Shown here: positions 31,401 to 34,773 of the stretch, piece after piece
How positions within the stretch are numbered: position 1 is the stretch's first letter
Layout: each line of letters begins with the position of its first letter
NCBI GenBank assembly: GCA_930367215.1
Contig: OV884056.1
Location: forward strand, 316,354,709 to 316,418,708
Direction of reading: 5' to 3'
DNA: 64,000 bases
From: Pollenia angustigena
Lineage: Eukaryota; Arthropoda; Insecta; Diptera; Polleniidae
Made by a program: the position numbers and the translations under genes
Notes under the pieces: model-generated
Told to the model about the DNA's origin: nothing
Databases searched by the model: none
The model's input: the letters and a program-made list of their open reading frames with translations, nothing else

Positions 31401-33120
31401 AATGGCGGACTTCTAAAGCTTGAAACTCAATTTTAAAGCAGATACCTTCTACCGAATGAGCTAAAATTTTGTATATATCGTCACCTAAAATGCAAAAGGC
31501 CGTAACTACACTTTATGGAGAAGGAATAAACGTTATATATTCAAGACTTCTTAAAACTTAATATCCAAATTTTAGATTCAAGCAAAGACGGATTTGTTTC
31601 TAAAAAAGAAATTAATGGAAACAAGTACTTTTTAAGAAATGTTAGTTACGGCCTTTTATACTCTATTTTTCTGAAACCAAAAAGCCGTAACTACAAGAAT
31701 AAAATTGTGCATAAAATAAAACAAATGGTTAAGATAAGAAAATAGTGCTTTAAGGACGTAACTAAAAAAGTTTTTAGGCAAGTGATGTCTTTTTGTATCT
31801 ATTTATTGTAAGTATTTTAAAGCAAAACACAAAATTCCTCATAACTATTAAAAAAGTTTATTCGAGAAAATAAAGTTAAATTAAAGTGGTTAAGAAAAAT
31901 AATAACGCAATAACACACATTGAAAGAGAATCAAAGGCAACTTTGTTTTGATTTTTTTCTTGTTTTTTTTTTTTTTTTGAAAACTGTAGTTACGGCTTTT
32001 TGGTTTATGAAATTGTTAACGTTGCAGTTACGGCCTTTTGTTTTTCGGAAATAAAGTCGTTATTTTTGGACGTATACATGTAAGATTTTCTGTGTAGATG
32101 TGTTTCGGTTAAATACGTCATAATCAATCAAAAAGTCAAATTTGAATTTTTGAGTAGTTACGGCCTTTTGCATTTTAGCTGACGATATGTACATTCAGTT
32201 TAGGTGACAATACATGTTTAGCTGTGTGAAGTTATTCTAGAACCAACATGGAACACCCAAGATGGCGGACTAATTATTTTTAATGCGTTCTTTTATGGCT
32301 ATCAAATTAAAGGGCCTGCCAATAATAACTCGAAAAACAAATTGATGTCACTCTAAATCCAATATAGCTGACTAAGTTTTTAATCCTTGCCGCCAATATG
32401 GGCATCAAATTAGAGGACTTCCTGAGAATACGAATGCGAATGTAAAATCAAATGTAGAAAATGTTTTAGTGAAATCATTTCGTAGAATACATCGCGCTTG
32501 ATCATTAATAGGTATTAATTCAAAATTTAAAAATTTGCAGTAGAAGCAAATCAATTTTTAATTTTGCATTAAAGGCATATGAAAAAGAATTTTTAAACCA
32601 ATCTTTCCATTACCAAAAAGTAGACTAAATAGCCTTATATTTTTAACGCGGATAGATATGAATATAACGAAAAAATAAAAATTTTTAGTAAATACCCTCT
32701 TGTTGATCAAGTGCGATATGTATATAAAGTTTGCTAGAAACAAATTAAAAACGAAATTTTACTTTTCAAATCACATTGACGAAGTATTACTCATTATCAT
32801 TAACCGATATTAAATTTATTTATTACAGATGGGATCCTGATAACCTACGTTTTTCGGACAAGAGTCAAAAGGCCATTGATTTATTGCGTGTTAAGTGTTT
32901 AAAATTACGTTGCATGGTTTTAAGGTGACCACATTATTTTTAACCTCAAAAATGGAAAAAATAACTGTCTTTTTCTATTAACAGCGATGGTCGCTACTAT
33001 GAAACTGTCAAGGCGAATTTCGAACGTGCTGATCGCGTGACTGTGGTCCGTACCACCACCTGTTGCCGGGTTTCGCCCTATCATCTGCTTAGCAGCTACA
33101 ATGATTTAATTTTCAACTAA
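8190..33120 (+). CDS. F-box/leucine-rich-repeat protein gene, spliced, two alternative first exons
   Basis: This is a gene-level entry. The coding exons are 8190-8276 (exon 1a) or 8754-8849 (exon 1b), then 19322-19646, 19712-20330, 20398-20565, 20627-20734, 32829-32924 and 32985-33120 (TAA). All introns are GT-AG and every junction keeps the frame (phases 0,1,2,2,2,2), giving 512 aa from 1a or 515 aa from 1b. The shared part opens with an F-box: LPDKVILQIFSYLSHREICR starts at about residue 34 and is followed by RVCRRW. About 400 residues of leucine-rich repeats follow, with LxxLxL and CxxLxxL patterns such as CIQLECLAVNFCNKVTG. F-box/LRR proteins bind Skp1 through the F-box and recruit substrates to SCF (Skp1-Cullin1) ubiquitin ligases through the repeats. 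The target is not predictable here. A Glu-rich acidic stretch (EEEEEEIYE) lies in exon 3. The gene converges on Trc8. Intron 1 (about 10.5-11 kb) and intron 5 (12.1 kb) are packed with transposons. I recognise the FBXL type but not a specific named orthologue. Confidence 0.88.
8754..8849 (+). CDS. F-box/LRR gene, alternative first coding exon 1b
   Basis: ATG at 8754 opens 32 codons (MDLSTDIWGQL...) ending at a weaker donor, GTATTT, at 8850. It is also phase 0, so it joins the same downstream acceptor in frame. No convincing acceptor lies just upstream, which favours an alternative promoter and first exon over an internal exon. No domain is visible. Confidence 0.6.
8850..9695 (+). other. Intron 1, first part
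   Basis: This is mostly AT-rich. A less AT-rich block at about 9395-9620 (CCTTCCCTGTAGTTCATGTG to CTTGGTCTACCCTTAGCTG) has no readable coding frame and may be an old repeat. Confidence 0.5.
10090..10545 (+). pseudogene. PIF/Harbinger transposase fossil
   Basis: The frames read FPDVIGCMDGTHIKILAPKK, which is the first catalytic-Asp motif of PIF/Harbinger DDE transposases (GxxDGTHI). After a 31-base A tract they read HHLFFNRKGY, also conserved in that family. Upstream sequence is compatible with the preceding helical region. Stops and the expanded A tract make it non-functional. Confidence 0.8.
10381..10411 (+). repeat. 31-base poly(A) tract
   Basis: This unbroken A run falls inside the PIF transposase fossil just after the codons for APKK. 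It appears to be slippage expansion of an existing Lys-coding A run. Confidence 0.95.
10690..10970 (+). repeat. Dispersed repeat 'G', copy 2, inside the PIF element
   Basis: This is nearly identical to 6150-6410 from TTTAATATCTTTAG onward, and also extends further left (TTGATATTGTTACAAGTAAAA). It is nested between the PIF termini. Confidence 0.75.
11190..11529 (+). other. Intron 1, unassigned
   Basis: GGGGTAAATTGTCAC (near 11349) recurs from 9519-9533, suggesting an older repeat that spans the PIF element. Nothing else is recognised. Confidence 0.4.
11530..11900 (+). repeat. Dispersed repeat 'G', copy 3, interrupted by a MITE
   Basis: GTTTCCTGAAGATCTGGTC and CAACCAGTGAAATGCGCA match the family. 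The copy is split by the element at 11639-11852. Confidence 0.65.
11639..11852. mobile_element. 214-bp hAT-like MITE
   Basis: The ends CAAGGCGAATT and AATTCGCCTTG are inverted. A perfect 8-bp target duplication AACTATTT (11631-11638 and 11853-11860) flanks it. A longer relative with the same ends is at 29093-29860. Confidence 0.9.
12715..12985 (-). pseudogene. Partial mariner-type transposase (N-terminal region)
   Basis: Read on the - strand, codons give EAVRESVHTDPTVSTRRQAT, then SRTSLQSILKVDLKVFPYKI and LPRDAPQRLQYA. This is the second helix-turn-helix region of the same transposase group as the copy at 4530-7394. The catalytic part is absent. Confidence 0.75.
13110..13357. mobile_element. 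Complete 248-bp MITE nested in a mariner fragment
   Basis: The ends are inverted repeats (CTGGGGTCTAATTACCGCAT and ATGCGGTAATTAGGCCCCAG). The interior carries several CGATATCGA palindromes. A partial copy sits at 1-130. Confidence 0.85.
13759..13962 (-). repeat. copia 3' LTR
   Basis: This 204-bp copy of the LTR differs from the 5' LTR by one substitution (AAGTTAC versus AACTTAC) and one extra A in an A tract. Confidence 0.93.
13963..13971 (-). other. copia polypurine tract
   Basis: The element strand reads GAGAAGGGG immediately before the 3' LTR. This is the expected position and composition for the plus-strand primer. Confidence 0.8.
14043..17912 (-). CDS. copia-type gag-pol polyprotein (intact)
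   Basis: The frame is open for 1289 codons. The likely start is the second methionine (MNTSYAQFPKL, ATG at 17882-17880), because the first ten codons are a Lys-rich run from an A/T tract. Domains in order: UBN2-like gag, then a CCHC knuckle (C215 to C228, CFSCGKPGHLKREC). The aspartic protease has D-S-A at 274-276. The integrase zinc site is H401, H406, C435, C438. Its catalytic D466, D529, E565 have D-62-D-35-E spacing, with the copia hallmark TPEQNGVAERKNRS. The reverse transcriptase has YVDD at 979-982. RNase H carries KGFADADWAGD and STEAEFVALAEA. Gag and pol are fused in one frame, as in Drosophila copia, and no key residue is missing. The product would assemble virus-like particles and integrate new copies. 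Confidence 0.96.
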   Translation of the reverse strand: MIKLFEKKKKMNTSYAQFPKLSSSNYHVWKFNIELLLLERELWDVVVDAVPVVQDGKWLIRDGKARAAIGLAVEESQKVLIKQLKTAKEFWDTLKKHHEKSNMTNKVSLLRQMSSKRLVSGQTMEDHISEFLSLVDRLRDLGEDMKEHKAVAFLLGTLPEEYNSLISSLEMRAEADLTLDLVKEKLLQEFKRKSGCEQESEAAFKIYKKKFVPKCFSCGKPGHLKRECTNKNVHNQQQKQQKSNNNRANIVKNDNRNVCFGVMKGKSNGDWFIDSAATCHMCCDVKYFVNVNKQQNEIIYLADGTELKSSGKGDCKLFCEGKEILVQNVLFIPELDGSLLSVRKLTADGFEVFFNTNVCSISKNGHIYAKASIKNNLFVLNHHHKANMVSNCKSDCVHVWHRRFGHRGIHAINSTVSKELVQGVKIKKCSCTFDCEVCLKAKLTRNPFPKASESKSNEILDLVHCDLCGPMQNKTPSGNRYFLTMIDDYSRYCIVFFIPSKDLAFDKIKEFIEQSENQFGKRMRVLRTDRGGEFVNKKMQNYFKSKGVKHQLTAPYTPEQNGVAERKNRSLMEMARCMLYDADMHIKFWAEAVNNANYIQNRLLSAAVSVTPFELWFGKSPNLSHVRVFGVVAYVHVDKVKRKKLDAVAVKCNLVGYAEDSKAFRLLNCETNKIIISRNVKFLEANDNVLVDDSVPKDDNVCASLSNIDSKIVSSQPPEVLDQNVDEISTDDFHGFESDEEFLSSHDSKTLPDDIDVAPRASSRPNKGVPPKKYGYKVYVKNDPVSYDYALSRSDSEQWLNAMKEEMKALQDNKTWNLMELPRDGKLIGCKWVFKTKQTIDNEKKYRARLVAKGFSQKYGENYDEIFAPVVKQTTFRSLLAIASHKKMKVRHVDVKTAFLYGELNSDIYLKQPEGFVMPGKESLVCKLNHSLYGLKQSARCWNLRINQILINSGFRRGKAEPCLYVKGGVDSITYILIYVDDIIIASKTDEEIEDVVRILKLHFDITELGDLRLYLGIEVSFTDGLFYLSQESYINKIVNEFDLQDAKISSIPMDPGYLKGNSNNLLENNNLYRKAIGSLLYVSNNTRPDIAVAVSILSRKTSNPNENDWTEVKRVLKYLKGTANLKLCVGSKSNLELKGFADADWAGDVNGRKSTSGFVFKLGDAVISYASRKQANVTLSSTEAEFVALAEASQELLWIVQLMKEFEIDILNPIIFEDNQSCLKILQDEKICPRSKHIDVKYYFVRDLWKSKDVLYDYCPTDSMLADILTKPLQKIKICKFRELIGLC
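17961..17971 (-). other. copia primer-binding site, half-tRNA type
   Basis: Directly next to the 5' LTR the element strand reads GGTTATGGGCC. This is complementary to the anticodon-arm region (GGCCCATAACC) of initiator tRNA-Met rather than to a tRNA 3' end. Drosophila copia is known to prime from a cleaved tRNA-iMet in this way. Confidence 0.8.
17972..18174 (-). repeat. copia 5' LTR
   Basis: This is the 203-bp LTR at the 5' end of the element (transcription runs towards lower coordinates). TGTTG/CAACA termini are intact. It is nearly identical to the partner LTR, which implies a young insertion. Confidence 0.93.
18365..18480. repeat. Fragment related to the hairpin MITE at 28519-28612
   Basis: It shares CGGTTCTCGTTGTATTACTT and TCGACTTAAGTTGTTATCGA with the later copy, though more diverged. 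Confidence 0.5.
18547..18771. mobile_element. 225-bp MITE
   Basis: The termini are inverted repeats of about 50 bp: GGGGCAAATTATGG with GATCGAATACTTTTTCGATT on the left and the complement ending ATGATTTGTCCCC on the right. Confidence 0.8.
19022..19132. mobile_element. Short hairpin MITE
   Basis: TATTTCCGATGTGCGAAAGA on the left is matched by TCTTTCATTCATCGGAAATA on the right. It lies about 190 bp upstream of exon 2. Confidence 0.65.
19322..19646 (+). CDS. F-box/LRR gene exon 2 (F-box)
   Basis: The acceptor is TTTTCAG at 19315-19321 and the donor is GTTGGT at 19647. The exon is 325 nt and starts in phase 0. It carries the complete F-box, including the conserved LP at the start and the RVCRRW end of the motif, then the first leucine-rich segment. 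Confidence 0.9.
19712..20330 (+). CDS. F-box/LRR gene exon 3 (main LRR exon)
   Basis: The acceptor is ACTTTTCAG ending at 19711 and the donor is GTGGCT at 20331. The 619-nt exon encodes most of the leucine-rich repeats and an acidic run of six glutamates. Intron 2 is only 65 bp, a common size in flies. Confidence 0.92.
20398..20565 (+). CDS. F-box/LRR gene exon 4
   Basis: The acceptor TTTTAAAG ends at 20397 and the donor is GTAAGT at 20566. The 168-nt exon continues the repeats (SLISLDLDSSDNITDDALQK and ACCLSGMPHITDQLW), which are typical LRR spacing. Confidence 0.9.
20627..20734 (+). CDS. F-box/LRR gene exon 5
   Basis: The acceptor is CTGTTTAAG ending at 20626 and the donor is GTAAGA at 20735. 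The 108 nt encode a further repeat with CGNLERLELR. The following intron is 12,094 bp. Confidence 0.9.
21538..22018 (+). mobile_element. Retroposon 'B' with poly(A) tail
   Basis: The body opens CCACTCTCGTAAAACTGCTC and ends in an 18-base A tail (22001-22018). A 9-bp target duplication GTATCATTC (21529-21537 and 22019-22027) flanks it. Inside, a unit of about 35 bp (ACTGGTGGAGNACCAA...AACTCAGA) is repeated two to three times. No protein is encoded. The A tail and duplication indicate movement through RNA by a non-LTR machinery. The second copy is 59281-59710. Confidence 0.85.
22702..23991. mobile_element. pogo/Tigger-like TIR element, 1.29 kb
   Basis: The inverted termini are CAGTACTTTTCGCTTATAGT and, on the opposite end, CGTTTATAGTCACTACGC reading inward. 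They are flanked by TA on each side. Subterminal copies of CTTATAGTCACAT-like words recur internally (GACTATATCGCTTATGTGA, TATATCGCTAATGTGACTA). No transposase remains. Confidence 0.75.
23994..24469. other. Unassigned intronic DNA
   Basis: There is no gene signal. GTAACAATTGTGGGTGTGTG and nearby words are not repeated elsewhere in the window. Confidence 0.4.
24470..25290. mobile_element. Foldback-like element, copy 1 (CCCCCCAAAATAT arms)
   Basis: The left arm AACCCCCCAAAATATAACCC and the right arm GGGTTATATTTTGGGGGGTT are perfect inverted repeats for over 40 bp. Further degenerate units of GAAATAACCCCCCAAAA type fill both arms in opposite orientation. The GC-rich core (about 24712-24995) holds CACCGGCTTCGCTAACTAAA and GCCGGCCTTCGGCC, shared with 36683-37587 and 55704-56431. 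The outermost left bases (GGCGGCATGAAATAACC) resemble those copies' termini. No clear target duplication is seen. Confidence 0.8.
25291..26184. other. Unassigned AT-rich intronic DNA
   Basis: A 61-codon Lys-rich frame at 25873-26058 looks like chance. Nothing else is recognised. Confidence 0.5.
26185..26375 (-). mobile_element. tRNA-derived SINE with A-rich tail
   Basis: The head at 26301-26375 (- strand) starts GCCCCGGTAGACTAGCTGG and contains an RNA polymerase III A-box-like TAGACTAGCTGG and B-box-like GGATCAAATCC. The T arm (GCGGG/CCCGC, 7-base loop) starts exactly at tRNA position 49. The acceptor and anticodon stems do not pair, so it is not a functional tRNA. An A-rich tail (AAAAAAATAAAA, AAAATAAAATAAAAT) follows on the same strand to about 26185. 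Confidence 0.75.
26504..27931. mobile_element. pogo/Tigger-like TIR element, 1.43 kb
   Basis: The inverted termini are CAGTAGTTTTGACTTAACTG and CAGCTAAGTCAAAACTACTG, with TA at both flanks. The subterminal regions repeat GTGCACTTTTGATTTAACTG, TATACCTGCACATTTAAG and similar words with a period of about 190 bp. A second element is nested at 27038-27703. There is no transposase. Confidence 0.82.
27038..27703. mobile_element. TIR element nested in the pogo-like element
   Basis: CCCAGCAAGCAT on the left and ATGCTAGCTGGG on the right are inverted repeats. The interior repeats GACTCGTCAGATAATC-like and ACGATTCCCTTTACGATT words. The class is unknown and no target duplication is visible. Confidence 0.55.
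28237..28284. repeat. Perfect short hairpin
   Basis: ACCCCCATATTCATAAA and TTTATGAATATGGGGGT form a 17-bp stem with a 14-base loop. Confidence 0.85.
28519..28612. mobile_element. Hairpin MITE
   Basis: CAGCCTTATTCCGGTTGTCG and CGACAACCGGAATAAGGCTG are perfect inverted ends. The middle (TTACTTTAATCTCTTAC) matches 18365-18480. Confidence 0.8.
29093..29860. mobile_element. hAT-like element with AAGGCGAATT ends
   Basis: TAAGGCGAATTCATGTATAG with GATGGTGGCG on the left is matched by CGCCACCTGAAAAATGAAAT with CGCCTTG on the right. The flanks CGTAAATT and CGTGAAAT look like a decayed 8-bp duplication. It shares its ends with the 214-bp MITE at 11639-11852. A further TIR unit is nested inside. A related solo end (CAACGCCACCTGATAAATTA) is near 48590. 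Confidence 0.7.
29476..29794. mobile_element. Nested TIR unit
   Basis: CTGGAGGTCCACACCACGCG on the left is inverted as CGCGTGGTATGGACATCCAG on the right, with TTGCGCAGC/GCTGCGTGG continuing the arms. The interior is less AT-rich than the surroundings. Confidence 0.6.
30481..31140 (+). repeat. Dispersed repeat 'J', copy 1
   Basis: About 650 bp are shared with 59113-59280 plus 60950-61448. Landmarks: GCAAAAGGCCCTAACTAACC, CGCGATAAAAGCGATTTGTT, AACAAAAACTTCGAATACAC, ATGCGGATTTGAGAATACCA. No coding capacity is seen. It starts with an end of the TATCGTNACC family. Confidence 0.75.
31196..32460. repeat. Tandem repeat, about 227-bp period, interrupted by a TIR element
   Basis: AACTCAATTTCGGAGCAGAT (31197) and AACTCAATTTTAAAGCAGAT (31424) start successive units. 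AAGGGCCTGCCAAAAATAAC and AAGGGCCTGCCAATAATAAC mark the same place in each. The second unit is split by the insertion at 31476-32187. Confidence 0.7.
31476..32187. mobile_element. TIR element, TATCGTNACCTAAAA family, 712 bp
   Basis: TATCGTCACCTAAAATGCAA with AAGGCCGTAACTAC is inverted at the right end (GTAGTTACGGCCTTTTGCAT...GACGATA). Internal copies of AGTTACGGCCTTTT recur at 31643, 31985 and 32025. A shorter relative is at 52797-53171. No transposase is seen. Confidence 0.8.
32829..32924 (+). CDS. F-box/LRR gene exon 6
   Basis: The acceptor TTATTACAG ends at 32828 and the donor is GTGACC at 32925. The 96 nt encode WDPDNLRFSDKSQ and a last leucine-rich segment. The join to exon 5 is in frame (phase 2) in spite of the 12-kb transposon-filled intron. 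Confidence 0.87.
32985..33120 (+). CDS. F-box/LRR gene terminal exon 7
   Basis: The acceptor TTAACAG ends at 32984. The exon encodes the C-terminus (SDGRYYETVKANFERADRVT..., ending NDLIFN) and stops with TAA at 33118-33120. Intron 6 is 60 bp. Confidence 0.88.
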
Positions 33121-33651
33121 GAAACTAATCGAATTTAATGAAAAATATTTAGTTAAATTAAACGAATTTATTGTTGTTGTTTTTTTTTTTGTTTTAAATA
33201 ATAATTCATTATTGTTCTTTAATATTTCCATTCTTAAATAATTTACAATAATATAAATTTACTTGCTTCCATTTAGTTTATCCATCTTTCGTGTTGAGAG
33301 GCGGGGAAGGGAGTTATGCATGTAGTTGCAAAGTTAATACGAAATTTAAAAGGTGTAAAGTGTTTTGTTTTACTCGTTTTATAAAATTAATCTATTTAAA
33401 TCTTTAACGCTGTTTCGATTTCATCACTTCTTATATATTTTCACAATTATACTTTTTGTTTGTTATTTTTCGTGGTTTGTTTCGGTATTTTCAATTATAA
33501 AATGTGCATATACAGAATGTGGTTTATGCTCTGCTTAAGATTTCATCATGATCAGACTTCACAATATTTTTGTTTTATTTTTGAATGTTTTTAAAAATGA
33601 TGTAATTAATGTTAATTTCAAAGATTTTAAATTATGTAAAGACAATTTTAA

Positions 33652-33657
33652 AATAAA
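33652..33657 (+). terminator. Candidate poly(A) signal of the F-box/LRR gene
   Basis: AATAAA lies 532 bp after the stop codon in the AT-rich interval between the two convergent genes. AATAAA-like words are frequent by chance here, so this is only the most plausible canonical hexamer. Confidence 0.35.
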
Positions 33658-34290
33658 TAAGTAACAGGAGCAGATATTATTTCTGTGGCATTTTGGCAAA
33701 ACATCTTAAGTCAAGATAAGATAGCAAAAAAAAGTTTAAAAAAAACTTGGTGAAAAAAATCATTTTTATCAAAACATAAAATAAACCGAAATTAAAGAAA
33801 AATAATACAAAATCTTAAAATCGTAAACATTAATGTTTTTTGAAGGAAAATTCGCACTTTTTAAATTTGACTAAAGATGTTTTGTCAAAAGGCCACAGAT
33901 TTGTTTGTAAGAAATTCAGATGTAAACTTGAAAGTTAGAATTTTTTAAAAAAGTTAATTAAATATTTTTGTCTCCAGCTGCCATAAGTATAATTCAAGAT
34001 TGATTTTTTTTTTAAATTCAGTTTGAAAACTTCTTAGAACAAAAAAACAAAGATAAAACTGTGTTTTAATTAATAAATTAAAGTTTTTAAATTATATTAA
34101 CCATTTTTGTTCGAGTGTGAAGAAACAAGATATTCTGGTAGTGTATAGAATAAGACTATTGTAAAAAGCTTTATAAATTGAAATTCAACTTAAAGCATCA
34201 TATTTGAAAAAATGGTTAACATAGTTTTAATAATTTATAAAAAAGAAATGATTCCCATATTCTGTTTTTAAATTATATTTATAATTTCCC

Positions 34291-34296
34291 TTTATT
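34291..34296 (-). terminator. Candidate poly(A) signal of Trc8
   Basis: TTTATT on the + strand (AATAAA on the - strand) lies about 205 bp beyond the Trc8 stop codon, a normal 3' UTR distance. Confidence 0.45.
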
Positions 34297-34500
34297 TTTA
34301 TAATGATGAGGAGGAGGAAGTTGGGAGCAGGGGTGTGGCAAAATAATAAAGATAATAAACCAATATTTATAAAATTGTGGCTTTAAGCACAAAAACATAA
34401 TATTATAATAAATCTTAAAAATATGTTTCATTATTATAATTTTGTTTTGTTTCTTTTGTTTCAATTTATACATAAGTACACTAGAGTGGTTAAATTATAG

Positions 34501-34773
34501 TTAATCCTGTACATCAAGATCGGGTGAAAACCGAAAACTATGTGTCGTATTACTAGCCGCAGCAGTAGCGGTAGCAACAGCAGCTGCTGTTGTTGAAGTC
34601 GTAGAAGTAGTGGTGGCATTTGACGAAGTAGCAGCCACATTGGCTGCATTGAAATTGTTGCTGGCAAGGCCAGAACTATTACTACTGCTACCAACATTGG
34701 CAGTTAAAAACGAAGCGGATGACGATGAGCTTGTATCATCAGAGGAACGATTTCTGTTTTCCATGGCATTTTC
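34501..34773 (-). CDS. Trc8: Trc8 exon 7 (C-terminal tail)
   Basis: The acceptor is GTTCTTAG. The exon encodes ENAMENRNRSSDD..., a Ser/Asn/Thr/Ala-rich low-complexity tail ending SFRFSPDLDVQD, with TAA at 34503-34501. No domain is seen beyond compositional bias. Confidence 0.82.
   Translation of the reverse strand, partial: ENAMENRNRSSDDTSSSSSASFLTANVGSSSNSSGLASNNFNAANVAATSSNATTTSTTSTTAAAVATATAAASNTTHSFRFSPDLDVQD

Larger units (their letters stand above)
20735..32828 (+). other. Giant intron 5 of the F-box/LRR gene
   Basis: This 12,094-bp intron separates two coding exons that join in frame. It contains the poly(A) retroposon, two pogo-like elements, a foldback-like element, a SINE, hAT-like MITEs and tandem repeats listed separately. 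A less AT-rich block at 20860-21200 (CCAGAGGAGTTGGAGACAGG onward) has no interpretable coding frame. Confidence 0.8.
33121..34500. other. Intergenic interval between convergent genes
   Basis: This AT-rich stretch holds the 3' UTRs of both genes. I see no reading frame of substance and no clear transposon. Confidence 0.7.
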
